The position numbers were made by a program, and so were the translations under genes. The notes beneath the pieces were generated by a model. The model saw nothing but the letters and a program-made list of their open reading frames with translations, ran no database searches and was not told where the DNA came from. Below, in pieces: positions 10,384 to 19,857 of a DNA stretch of 64,000 bases. The stretch comes from Isochrysis galbana. Lineage: Eukaryota; Haptophyta; Isochrysidales; Isochrysidaceae. Location: assembly GCA_018136815.1 (NCBI GenBank), contig CM030937.1, forward strand, positions 4,276,226 to 4,340,225, written 5' to 3'. Numbering within the stretch: the stretch's first letter is position 1; each line of letters begins with the position of its first letter.

Positions 10384-11388
10384 ATGACAAGCTCGCACGT
10401 AATGCTCCTCCCTCTCTTGGCTACCCCGACGGCTGGCCTTCTCGTCCCTTCCACATGGACGTGGATGCAACCGCGTGTGACGCCTAGGCGTTCACAACAG
10501 ATCGTCGCGGGTTTGAATGAATGGCTCACGCTGGGGGATGAGCCCAGGGAATTGGGGCTGCTGCCCTTCAGCATCGAAGAGGCTCTCCTGCCTGGTGAGA
10601 CGAAGGAGGTCCATCTTTACGAAGCACGCTTCCTCAAACTCTTCACTGATGCCACCCAGAAGCACGCCGGCTGCCTAGGCCAGCTCTTGATCACGCCGGG
10701 AGGGAATGCGGCTGCCATATCGCCACTACTGGTTGTGGATGAGAGCCGTAGGCGTGACGTCGGTGTGTGGGCCAGGTTAAAGTGTGTTGCGCGTGTGCGA
10801 CTTGTGGAAATCCAAGGCACAGACTATGACTTTGCTCAGGCTATTGCAGAGCTTATCTTCGACGCTTACGAAGGCTCCGCTTGGACACAAGAAGAGAGGT
10901 GCGCCGAGGGAGATGAGAGCATTGACTTAGAAGCTCAAATCTATTCAGTGTATGAGAGTTGCTTCAACATGCAGCAAAAGCTAAAGGCAAAGAATTCAGC
11001 CAATGCGACGGGTGCAAAGGATGGAGAAGACATGGACATTGTGGAGTGGGGCCACGAAGTCAGGGAAGAGCAATCTATTATAGCTGAGTCGCTGGCGCGC
11101 ATCTTGTCGCGTCACAGAGAAGTTCTGTGCTCCAAAGGTCCCGATGCACCACCTGAGGATTCTCTTATGGCAGCGGTGAAGAGTGGTTGGAATGTCACAG
11201 ATAGCGACGAGGCAGAAAGGCAATTGCTTTCATTTGCCGTATTCAGCTTGCTCTCCCCCGCACAGCGCGCACAGGCCCTGGCAGTGCGCTCTACGCAGGA
11301 GCGCTTGCAAGCTGGCTTAGCCAGATTGCTTGATCAACAGAAGCGGCTTGCAGCTATGTGCGCACTCATAGGGCTTGAAGTCTCTTAG
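10384..11388 (+). CDS. LON substrate-binding-domain protein (no protease), probably organelle-targeted
   Basis: A 334-residue intronless gene. Residues 55-170 fit the LON N-terminal domain: LGLLPFSIEEALLPGE, VHLYEARFLKLFTDA, then LLVVDESRRRDVGVWARLKCVARVRLVEI. The remainder (IYSVYESCFNMQQKL, then the helical stretch ending LLDQQKRLAAMCALIG) matches the helical half of stand-alone LON-domain proteins. No AAA+ ATPase or Ser-Lys protease follows, so it is not the Lon protease. The N-terminus (MTSSHVMLLPLLATPTAGLL, then Thr/Arg-rich sequence) looks like a signal peptide plus transit peptide, as used for complex plastids; this is inference. Function of stand-alone family members in plastids is unclear. 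Confidence 0.82.
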   Translation: MTSSHVMLLPLLATPTAGLLVPSTWTWMQPRVTPRRSQQIVAGLNEWLTLGDEPRELGLLPFSIEEALLPGETKEVHLYEARFLKLFTDATQKHAGCLGQLLITPGGNAAAISPLLVVDESRRRDVGVWARLKCVARVRLVEIQGTDYDFAQAIAELIFDAYEGSAWTQEERCAEGDESIDLEAQIYSVYESCFNMQQKLKAKNSANATGAKDGEDMDIVEWGHEVREEQSIIAESLARILSRHREVLCSKGPDAPPEDSLMAAVKSGWNVTDSDEAERQLLSFAVFSLLSPAQRAQALAVRSTQERLQAGLARLLDQQKRLAAMCALIGLEVS

Positions 11389-11994
11389 AAGTTGGCACCA
11401 TGCGGCCCGGTCAGCTACAATTATACGTCGATTCTCGCAAGCATGTCACTCTGCTACAGTCGTTGGGCTTGTTTCATCGTATTTGATCGTATTTTGCTCT
11501 TTTCCCTTCTATTTATGAGGAAAACGCCTAGCGTTTCATCTATTGTTGTTTAAAAAATATATATTCTTGAAGGTGCCCGCTATGCTGCTACTACTGACTC
11601 ACACCCCTCCGGTATCTCACTTGCTATCGCCTATACCCCACACTCTCACCCCCGCTTCCGCTACCCCCCTACCGGGGGTGGGCCCGCGTGCACTACGACG
11701 GGCCAGGCGGGTGGGGGCCGGCTGGGGCGGGCCTGTCAGTTCTAACTCCGCGGACAAACGTAAACGCGCGCGTCGCTTACCTTATTCTGACTTTTTTGTT
11801 CTGCGGCCCCCGCCTCTTGGGTCGTTCTCGTCTGGCGCCGCGCTTTCGCGGTGTCCGCCTGTCGCGTCGGGTGTCGACCTGTAAACCTACTGTAAACAGG
11901 CTTGAGTCTTACCTTTCCTGGGGTCAAATCGTGTCGATTTTTTTGTCGTACTTTTCTCGTCGTTCTCTTCATTCTCTTACGGGCGTGCGATGTC
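11389..11994. other. No gene; 3' flank of the LON gene and GC-rich filler
   Basis: AT-rich to 11580, then pyrimidine-rich. No motif recognised. Confidence 0.4.
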
Positions 11995-12384
11995 TGCGCG
12001 CGCCATGGCCCCCCTCTGGGGGGACCCGAGGGTCCCCCCAGAGGGCCAGCTGGGCCAGCTCAGGGGGCAGTGGAGGCTGGGGCTGGGCCCCTGGCCTCCC
12101 CTGCCTCTCCCACACTGGCCTCGCTGGCCCTGGGTGCCCACCTGGCGACTCGCAGTGTCTGTGTCTCAGTGGTGGAGGGGGGGTCAGTACGATGGGGGTC
12201 AGGTTCAGGCGAATGCGTGAGGCGCGCGGCGCGCGCTGGGTGAGAGTCTGGGCAGGATTGATGTCAGCTCAGCCCCTGCCAGCAGGCAGGGGCTGAGAGT
12301 GAGTGTGCAGGCCCACCCAGAGGGTGTCTGCGATGGAGGAAGGGGGGAACGCGGCCCCCATGACCCTATCAGTTTTACTGATAG
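11995..12384 (+). mobile_element. LINE/SINE 3'-tail fragment with terminal hairpin
   Basis: Contains the superfamily modules CTCAGGGGGCAGTGGAGGC, CCTGCCTCTCCCAC, a CAGCCCCTGCC/GGCAGGGGCTG stem and CCCCCATGACCC, and ends in a perfect 8-bp hairpin (CTATCAGT, ACTGATAG) at 12366-12384. Related pieces: 13820-14418, 16894-17766, 32130-32520 and 59375-59960. Confidence 0.6.
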
Positions 12385-12954
12385 TTGAATCTATTGTTGT
12401 TTAGCTACAATCATCTCTTTGCACAGACTGGGGGCCCACCAAAGAAAGGAGGGAGGGGGTCTGTGATTGAACGAAAAAAAAGAGTTGGGAAAGTGAGACG
12501 CCTCACGCATGACTGGAGTCGGATTTTTTGGGTCTCACGAATCACGAATGATGGCTAAAAAAACATTTGCGTGTTGTTAGTACTGCTACGAGTACTGCCA
12601 CTGGAGCGTGACATCTTGTGGTTGGTAGTCGTTCTTTCGTTCCCGTCGTTCGTTCTCGTTCGTTCGTTCTCGCTCAGTGTTGGGGTATCAGTTCGTCAGC
12701 TAAAGGCGTTCTTGCTGGAGCTAATTAATACTAATATCAGAGCACCGATATCAGCTAATGGGCTCTATCAGCTAATACTAGTCATTGCCTCTGAACTAGG
12801 GACCTCATCAGCTTATATCTGTTATCGCCCCCGCCTCAACTCACACTAAGCTCAGCATTCAGACTACACTACTCTCACAAATGAGAACAGAGAAGTGACT
12901 CAGTCCGAATCAGAATCATCATCAGGATCCTCAGGGCTCAGGGACCATCTCTAA
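12385..12954. other. No gene; short repeats
   Basis: A TTCGTTCTCG microsatellite at 12630-12675 and several GATATCAG/AGCTAATA words at 12715-12810. Nothing coding is recognised. Confidence 0.4.
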
Positions 12955-13815
12955 TTCCCAGGGTAACACACTAGCACTCCACTCTTCCAAAGAAGACTCA
13001 AGCAACAAATTGGTATGAGCCCGAACAAGCCTCTCAACTGTCTTTTGGCCAAGCTTGTTGCGTTTCTTTGAATGAAACCACCCTTCCACTTACCAAGAAT
13101 GCTCGCACCCGGAAGCCGGAAGCGGAGCATTGCATCGAAACCAGACGAGTTACCGCCCAACAGAGATGTGGCCACGGTTGCAAATAGATCTTCACCCACT
13201 TGTATGAGGCCATCTTGCGCCCGTGTGCTGAGAATGCAATATCCGTTAGATCGCATGCACCACAAGAAAGGGCATCCTCATAATCAGCTAGCTCACTTAG
13301 AAGGAATCCTTGAAGGACAGGGAACGGATGCTCAACGTTCGACATCTGACGCAAGACGTCCCGGGCATTTCTGACCTCCTGTGAACTAAAATCTCGCCTA
13401 CAAAATTCAGGCTCGAAACGATAGGCGGCAGTCATACAAGGGACATGGAAATACTCCCATCGAGCCATAAACAATGAGTGAATCTTCTTTCGGACTGTCT
13501 CAGAAAGCCCCAAGATCGGACGGCTATAATGCGCGTCCAACTGTAACATGTACCCATATATTTTGCCAAGTGTCGCGCCCTCTCGACCGTCCAGCATACG
13601 GAGTAGGATAAGAGCAGGCTCGAGGATACGGATGCATCCAACAATAGTGGCTACATGATTCTCGTCGCGCACAATCTTTTTTTTTGCCTTAGCTGCTTTC
13701 TCCTTGATGTCGCGTGATTGCTTGGGGGGGGGGGGGGGACTCTCTAAACCAAGAAGAACGGCCCTTACCAGCTCGCGCCGTGAGCGGTCCTCGAGAAATT
13801 TAATGACTGGGATAC
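12955..13815 (-). pseudogene. hAT-family transposase, degraded (DUF659-like and C-terminal dimerisation part)
   Basis: Minus strand. The main frame (13672 to 13034) holds the DUF659-type order: PALILLRMLDG, a YMLQLDAHY segment, then LFMARWEYFHVPCMTAAYRFEPEF, and later HGRKMASYKWVKIYLQPWPHL. After about 13200 the homology moves to another frame (GNSSGFDAMLRFRLPG, GKWKGGFIQRNATSLAKRQL, WKSGVLVCYPGN), so there is at least one frameshift. Upstream, the frame continues through a homopolymer G tract at 13727-13739 to VIKFLEDRSRRELVRAVLL before a LINE/SINE element begins at about 13820. Not functional. Its presence makes hAT activity a likely source of the 8-bp duplication MITE at 51565. Confidence 0.6.
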
Positions 13816-13819
13816 TCTC

Positions 13820-14418
13820 CTCGCTCTTGAGCCACTCCCTTCTCGTCTCCCTTCTGCCTTCTGTCGCCAGCCACCTCTCACCCGTTTGCTAACGCAAACG
13901 GGACCCATTTCCCATTTCTCACTGCACTCCATCGGGGGGGGTGCAAACCCCCCCCCTCCCGCTCTCCACTCTCACCCATCGTTGTCCCTGAGGCGCGTCG
14001 CCACGCGGCGCGCCCTGGCCTGCTCTCCGGGGTCCTTTGGGGGCTCCCAGGGGGCCAGTAAGGGCAGCTCAGGGGGCAGTGGAGGTTGGGGCTCAGCCGC
14101 CGCCTGGCCCCCCCTGCCTCTCCCACGCTCGCCTCGCTGGCCATGGGAGTCGCCCGAAGTCTCCTGTATGCCTGGCGACTAGGGACAGGGGGGGGAGTCA
14201 GCTCGAGGGCAGGCCCAGCGCGGGCGTGGGAGTGCAGCTCGTCGCGGCCCGCGCCCGCGAAGGGTCTGGGCCAGGATGAGGATGATGAGTGCCCAGCCCC
14301 TCCCAGAGGGCAGAGGCTGGGGTTGATTGTACGGGCCCACCCCGGGGGGTGTCCGTGATGGAGAGAGGGGGGGCACGAGGCCCCCATTGACCCCCTGACC
14401 CCCACTTATAAAAGTAGG
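13820..14418 (+). mobile_element. LINE/SINE-superfamily element with hairpins near both ends, copy 1
   Basis: Near-identical in layout to 59375-59960 (reversed). The left part holds a perfect stem (CCCGTTTGC, GCAAACGGG) at 13880-13901 followed by ACCCATTTCCCATTTCTCAC; the right end is a hairpin (CCCACTT, AAGTAGG around ATAA) at 14401-14418. Homology to the other copy starts near 13820. Inserted beside the hAT relic. Confidence 0.65.
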
Positions 14419-14519
14419 TCCAAGGCTTTCGTGATCGCTTGTCGACCCTCTCCTTGTCGAGTCGCCCACAGCAGGTAAGTGGCCACCGCTTTTTTGGCGT
14501 TTGCCCAAGCCTCCTCTAG

Positions 14520-14826
14520 TTTGTCGTCCGGTGTGTCTGCCGTGCAAATTCTTTACGGGTAGAGCGTGAGCGCGCGTGACGGAAAAAATAAAACCTTTTA
14601 ATAGTCTCACCACGCACGCGGCTGTAGAGCGCGCGTGACGGAGGAGGGGAGAGGGGAGGGGGGGAGGGGGGGAGAATCGCGCCATTTCTTGGCGAAGATT
14701 TTCGTTGTGGCAGGTTGCCCCCCCCTCCCTGGAGATTTTTATTGGGCATCGCGCCACGGTCCACGGTCAAAAAATGCAACCCAACCCTTACTAATGGTTA
14801 AACCCTGTTTGAAGTTTGACTGCCCT
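14520..14826 (-). repeat. Mariner/Stowaway-like repeat, copy 1
   Basis: Ends in GTTTGACTGCCCTA (14811-14824) and contains GGTCAAAAAATGCA and GAAGATTTTCG. The reversed counterpart lies at 30959-31165 (AGGGCGGTCAAACAGGG). Other lone ends of the same type: 16788, 33668, 58034. Confidence 0.5.
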
Positions 14827-15836
14827 ATCAGTACTACTGTGAGCGTGAGTGCGTGGTCCTTCATCTTCATAGCTATAGCTCGTGGCTAGGCAATCACACA
14901 CGGAGACACACCGGCAGCCGACACGTGCGAAAGAGACGCAACAGACCGGGCTCCGTTAGCCGAGCGATCACACCAGACCAACAACAGGCCTGCCCCTGCC
15001 CGGACGGAACCCGCACTCTGAACCAGGCCCATGGTAGCGCACCTGGGCCAAATCCCGGATACCAAAGACAAAGGAATGACGGGGGGAAAGGGAGGAGGTG
15101 GAGGGAAGGGAAGAGAAGGGCGATGTCAGTGGAGATGGGGAAGTACCCTAGGCTAGTAGGTGTGTAGCCCAGAATCTTTAGATGTTTTTTTACAGCTAGC
15201 GTTGGAAGTAGCCTCAATCTCAATCTTCACATTCCAGATGTTTTTCTTAGGACACAACCTTACTTATTATCATTAGTGGCGGCCGACGGACACCCCTGAA
15301 GGTTTCGTATTGTGCGTCGCACCACGGTAAAAAAATGTAGCCCCCCCCCCAAAGCCGTAGTTGAAATCCCAGTTTGACCACCCTAACGTAGGCACATCCA
15401 TAGAGCCAACAAGGGGAAGAAGTGGGTGTGAACGCCGAGTCCTATTTCAACTTGTCAATTGGTGCCTGATCAACCTTTTACCATGGCGACAGATGCGATA
15501 TTGCAACTCACGGCCCTGATCTATCCATGGGTACATAGACATGGATTGCGGCTCGTGGCTGAAATCTGCAGCCATCCTTCTCCGCTCCGGGCCGACTCGC
15601 ATCCGAGTGAGGTTGCCATATGCCTCAGCCGCCACAACCGCGACGACCATTGACGATGAGCGTCCCGGCCTCCAGCAAAGAGCAATCGTCTTGGAAGCGA
15701 TACGGTGCAGCCATATCAACGGTGAGTGAATTAGACCATGTGAGCTGTTGAAGCCCTCTTCACCACATTGTCTTGCCGATCCCAACCTCACCGCACAAAT
15801 TACGGACCCGCAACCATCAAGGTACACGTACACAAT
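14827..15836. other. No gene confirmed
   Basis: 14940-15065 holds an A-box-like TTAGCCGAGCGA and tRNA-like decay. 15355-15390 holds another GGTCAAAC-type end. From 15440 to 15740 both strands have short open frames; a plus frame ending at CATATCAACG followed by GTGAGT could be an exon, but no family is recognised. Confidence 0.35.
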
Positions 15837-16265
15837 CTAAGCGATGATAACCTCGAGGGACTCCTCGCCCGCAAGGCCACAATCACCGAGTGTACCCGTC
15901 ACAACAGTTCCTCGGAACATAAGCGCCTCCGGGGCAGAGGCACCAGCAGCAGCCAGCTTCGCCTTGACGGCATCAGCGTCGTCGGAAGGCGAGACAGCGA
16001 TCGTCACAGTCTGCGAGCCCCGGCCCTTGGGTGGACCAGCGATTGGTCCCTGGGGCCCAGGCAGCGGCGGGTAGTTTGGCGGCGTGCGGTTGATGTCTGA
16101 GAGGCGGCTCTTGCGCGGCCTGCATGAATTGTGCTTTTTCGCGCCCTTGTCGTTGACGTGGTGGGCCATCCGGACGACAGGGACACGAACAGTTGGCACG
16201 GCCGGGGTAAGCGGCGTTGGGGAGAGGAGGAGCCCAAGACCAGCCAGCACGATGGCGCCCAACAT
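15837..16265 (-). CDS. Plastid ribosomal protein cL38/PSRP6-like motif fused to a ubiquitin-like domain
   Basis: A 142-residue intronless protein in three parts. Residues 1-32 are a hydrophobic signal peptide (MLGAIVLAGLGLLLSPTP) and short basic leader, as for import into a complex plastid. Residues 33-70 carry the cL38/PSRP6 core: HH, a Lys-rich turn, RPRKSRLSDINR, then NYPPLPGP, matching the plant pattern HH-RPRK-DI-R-P-Y-PLP. Residues 84-142 read as a ubiquitin-type beta-grasp: TVTIAVSPSDDADAVKAKL, ALMFRGTVV, and the end TLGDCGLAGEESLEVIIA, which fits the LSDYNI-ESTLHLVL end of ubiquitin. It lacks a C-terminal GG, so it is not a conjugating modifier. Start 16265 is preferred to the in-frame 16430 because it begins the signal peptide. 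The cL38 call rests on a short motif. Confidence 0.6.
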   Translation of the reverse strand: MLGAIVLAGLGLLLSPTPLTPAVPTVRVPVVRMAHHVNDKGAKKHNSCRPRKSRLSDINRTPPNYPPLPGPQGPIAGPPKGRGSQTVTIAVSPSDDADAVKAKLAAAGASAPEALMFRGTVVTGTLGDCGLAGEESLEVIIA

Positions 16266-16875
16266 TGGTGGTGTACTTTGTTGCGGCGCTCGAGCTGAAG
16301 GAGCTACGATCTCCTCTGCGCGGCGAAGCGTGCGGCTCGTGACCCCCCCCCCTTCCCCACCGTCCGCGCTATCCTTAGAAATAGTAGTATTGTATGGAGT
16401 TTTGTAGTAGAAGGGACTTATAGTTCCCATGTGCCTTGGTGTACTCTTAATTAGGTCCTCCGATCTCGTCCCCTCGTTGCATCGCTAAGACCATGCTACA
16501 CCTAGCCCTCGTCTCACTACTCGGTATGGGCCTGCCTACGACTGCCCCACGCGCTCTACTCGAACATGGTACATTGTACATTGTACATTGTACATTGTAC
16601 AATTACAATTGTACTTGTACTTGTACCCCCGCGACCCCGCGAGTCGATCCGAACGCTCGCATCGCTCGATCTCGACCGTCCTCGACCTGCACATGCCCGA
16701 ATTACCCTTTGGGCTTCTCTCGACCACTCATCCCTCAAATGTTTGGGCCTCCTCCATCCCCATCCCTTTGGATGGGCTCGTCTCTCGTAGGGCGGTCAAA
16801 CACGCCTTTTAACTTCTAAGGGTGAAAATTCACCAAGTCAAGATTGAGATTTCATCACGCGATTTTTAGGGTATT
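16266..16875. other. No gene; TGTACAT microsatellite
   Basis: GTACATTGTACATTGTACA repeats at 16569-16615. A 108-codon plus frame from 16493 begins like a signal peptide (MLHLALVSLLGMGL) but runs into this microsatellite; I leave it out. A GGGCGGTCAAACA element end lies at 16789-16801. Confidence 0.4.
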
Positions 16876-17784
16876 ACACTGGAAATGGGTATAATAAAAT
16901 AATTAATGTTATATCCTAGCCAACCCCACTAGCTAATTGGACACAACTTTTCCGTCCCGGAATCCCGCCATGCCTGACGAGCCAGGTGTCCGAGTGCTAC
17001 CGGGGGGAGGGGGCACCGCCCCCTCCCCCCGATATTCGTCCTCCCCCCAGTGCACGCACCGACCCCGCGCACCCCAGCACGTCCTCTCCTCGAGTCCACG
17101 CTGGGGGAAAACCCCTTTCGGGTAAAAGCAACGCAGGGGGGGGGGGGGGGCACTCGTGAATAGGGGCCCAGAAGCGCTAATCTCTCCTCGCCGAAGCGAG
17201 TGGCCGCGGCGAGCCGCGGCCCTTCCCTCCTGGTTCTGGCGCCCCCGTCTTCTCTTACCCAAACGGGGCGAGAAGACACGTTTCTGCCGGAGGGGGGAGC
17301 TGCCGCTCCCCCCTCCCCTCCCTCTTCCCTTTTCCTCCTCTCTTCCCTGCGGCGGGGGCCCATGGCGCGCGCCTGCGGCCCCTCTTCAGGTCCCCAGGAG
17401 GCCGGCAAGGGCCTGGGAGCGCAGCTCAGGGGGCAGGTGAGGCTGGGGCATGGCCCTGGCCCCTTCTGCCTCTCCCTCGCTGGCTCTCGAGCCCCTGCCA
17501 GTCGACTGGAGCTGGGTGGGGGGTCCTGATCAGGGGGGCCCAGGGGGAGGAGGGGCTGGTCAGAGGGATGGGCAGGCCACGACGGGCCAGGGCGGGCGAG
17601 TCAGGCGGGCCTGTGGGGAGAGGAATGGGTCAGCAAGGCTTTGTGCTCCTGGCAAGCCATCAGGCGTGCCAGGAGAGTGGGTGGTTCCTCCCCCATGGCA
17701 AGGGAGGAGTGGAGAGAGAGGGGGGCTCGTGCCCCCCCATGGGCGAACTAAGTATAAGCTTAGTTGACACTGGAAATGGGTATA
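16876..17784 (+). mobile_element. SINE-like retroelement, full copy 2, with 18-bp target-site duplication
   Basis: Body 16894-17766 (873 bp) between exact copies of ACACTGGAAATGGGTATA at 16876-16893 and 17767-17784. Plus orientation: AT-rich 5' end (ATAAAATAATTAATG), GC-rich body, CCCCATGG, then the 3' hairpin at 17745-17766 (arms AACTAAG and CTTAGTT). The body aligns with copy 1 (2237-3107) throughout, but the hairpin arms differ in sequence and keep their pairing. The perfect duplication indicates a fairly recent insertion. Confidence 0.88.
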
Positions 17785-18682
17785 TTAGGCAGAATCTTAT
17801 AAGAAATATGCACATTTTCGACGCCATTCAACACACAGACCCAAAAACGTTTTCGCGCTCGTGCGAAATTGACGTCGACCACAAAAGTGCACCACAGGTC
17901 GCGCAGTCGCGCAGTGCGACGCGCGCATGCGTTCCCCGGGCACGGTTACCCCCGGACAGGCAGTAAAGAGCCCTGCGCGATCGCACGGCGTCGCCTGCGC
18001 CCTCCACCTCGCCCCTGCTGGCATGTGCTGCCAGCCTCTCGCGTGCGTGCAGTGCGCGGCTGGCCGCGAGCCGTCAAAATGACGGTGCTGCGCATGATGG
18101 GCTGGGGCTGGCCCATCACGCGCGGCACCGCCTCAGTATGGTGGGAGGGGGTTGCCTGCTGGCCTCCTGGCCGCGCAGACCCTCGCCAGAGCGGCCACAG
18201 GCCGCGTGCGAGGCCACTGGCGAGGCCAGCGACCATCGCTGCGGCCGCCATCGCGCGCCGCCGCAGGAGGAGAAGAGAAGAACCAGAACTGTGCGTCGGA
18301 CGCTCCAAGCCTTCTTCTTCCCATCGCGCCGGTTGCGGAGGTCGAGGAGGGGTGTGCGCGCGGGCTTCGATGTGCGCGCGCGGGCTCCGCAGCTGTATGT
18401 GGCGTCGATGCCGCAGATGGAGTGAAGGAGTGTGCGTGCAGTGCAGGTGCCTACTTATTTTCCCCGATAACATGGGTGGTGTGCCCCACCACTTGATCAA
18501 TTTTGGCTCTCAACTTGCAATCCCACGCGAGCACGATCAACAGCCACCTTGGCGGGCTACTCGCCGCCCAGCGCGCCCCGTTCACCGCGTCTTCACCTGC
18601 ACCTGCAGTTCATGCACTCTCACCTTCACCTGCACCTTCACTGAAGAAAAAACTTCGGACCAGCACCTTCCCAGCTGGAAAA
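17785..18682. other. No gene recognised
   Basis: GC-rich; a 302-codon plus frame (17869-18777) is Arg/Ala/Cys-rich with overlapping open frames on both strands, which is composition rather than coding. Tract of TTCACCTGCACCTGCA at 18590-18640. Confidence 0.45.
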
Positions 18683-18958
18683 CACAATTTTATTATATCG
18701 GTCTACCCATTTTAGTGATCGGCCTAGGCTCGCGTAGTCTGCCGCGAGGAGTTGGGTATCGTCGGCAAATTGGCTGATTTTAAGCTCAGCTCCATTGATT
18801 ATGATTCCGTTTATGTTGTCGTTGTCGTCTTCGTTGATTACCCTGGTAAGGGCTTCTGCTGTTAGCAGGAAAGCTAGCGGAGAGAGCGGGCATCCCTGGG
18901 TAGGCAGCTCAGCCTTCAGAGCGTTGGGGTCAATTAGTGCCCCCCTCATCATCAGGCA
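18683..18958 (-). pseudogene. LINE reverse-transcriptase fragment
   Basis: Minus-strand frame with the reverse-transcriptase signature [18 protein letters not shown] followed by [16 protein letters not shown], the catalytic FADD box of LINE-type enzymes. Both ends are cut: no fingers domain upstream and no thumb or endonuclease downstream. Whether it belongs to the same LINE family as 42818-44030 cannot be told, because those copies keep only the C-terminus. Confidence 0.75.
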
Positions 18959-19198
18959 TCCCCATGGCGGGGGTGATCGCACAGCCAACGCATCCACAGA
19001 AGCCGGCGGCGTTGCGTGACGAGAGAGGGAAATGTCGGGTCGAATACTTGTGCCCACTCAGCAGCACCCCACGCGCGCCGCGGCGCGCGCCGCGGCCCCA
19101 AATTTCGATTTATTTCGTTCAAAAATGTTGGTTTCTATGTGGCCCCCAAACTTAGAATCGAGTTTCTCGAAACTCTGGCCGGGGCCAAGGCCAAGGGA

Positions 19199-19323
19199 CG
19201 GGAGGGGGTTGTTCGGAGGGGGGATGCAGTTGCCGGGCCAGGTAGTGGGGGGGACGCTGCGGAATCATTGGACACCCACGGGAGGTGGAAAATAGTGGTT
19301 AAAAAGAGTGAGTGATCGGGCTA
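19199..19323 (+). repeat. Dispersed repeat ending GTGATCGGGCTA, copy 2
   Basis: Same family as 9991-10111: GTTGCCGGGCCAGGTAG, CTGCGGAATCATTGGAC, GGTGGAAAATAGTGG, AAAAAGAGTGAGTGA. Confidence 0.7.
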
Positions 19324-19549
19324 TTGCCTTGTGCCATGTTGCCAGAGCGAACAGTCCCGTGGCAACGGCGGCTTTGGCGCCGACGCTCCAACGCTGTACG
19401 CTGTGCTCGCGGTTGTAGGCCACCACCATTTGGACGTCCACGAGCACGCGTGCTCGCTCGAGGGCGCGGGCATCGCGCGCCTGCAAAGTATGGTGCCCTT
19501 TGGGCAACTCTGCGCGCGAGGGAGGCTTGGGCTTGGCCGTGGGAGCCAT
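19265..19549 (-). CDS. Possible small membrane protein, unidentified
   Basis: A minus-strand frame beginning MAPTAKPKPPSRAELPKG, with a helical middle and one hydrophobic stretch (VGAKAAVATGLFALATWH). It is divergent from the TIR gene that starts 310 bp away. Its last 20 codons lie in a dispersed repeat, so the natural 3' end is probably an intron or has been lost. No family is recognised; it may not be a gene. Confidence 0.25.
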   Translation of the reverse strand: MAPTAKPKPPSRAELPKGHHTLQARDARALERARVLVDVQMVVAYNREHSVQRWSVGAKAAVATGLFALATWHKAIARSLTLFNHYFPPPVGVQ

Positions 19550-19689
19550 GGGGAAAGTCGCGGGCCGCTTCACGAGGCGGGCCGTTCTACGAAGCTCATG
19601 CCTCTCGTCGAGAGTCGAAAGGCCTTCCAGGTAGAGCTCTAGAGTAGAGTAGGAGTATCTATGTAAAGTAGAGAGAATTGTACTCGGCT

Positions 19690-19770
19690 CGGCGGCTTAC
19701 ACCTCCCCCCCTCCCCGCCCGCCCCTCCGCCCCCCCCCGCCCCCCCCGCCCCCCCCCCCCCCCCCCCGCC
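19690..19770. promoter_or_regulatory. Poly-C tract upstream of the TIR gene
   Basis: About 80 bp of almost pure C ends 88 bp before the start codon at 19858. Similar C tracts lie upstream of the fused SPT gene (45140-45170, 45400-45425), so this may be a promoter or 5'-UTR feature of larger genes here. Confidence 0.35.
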
Positions 19771-19857
19771 CACCAAAAACCTCACACCCCCCTTCTCAGC
19801 CCTCGCCCCACCCTCACACCTCGTACCCACCTGGCGCCGGCATACGAGTTGCGCGCG

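Noticed and set aside
13704..13892. Short plus frame with Ser/Leu-rich end
   Set aside because: Antisense to the hAT relic and part of the LINE/SINE element.
16493..16819. Frame beginning MLHLALVSLLGMGL, like a secreted protein
   Set aside because: Runs straight into TGTACAT microsatellite; no splice donor I could trust.
17869..18777. 302-codon plus frame
   Set aside because: Arg/Ala/Cys-rich, overlaps equally long frames on the other strand, no motif; GC-driven.
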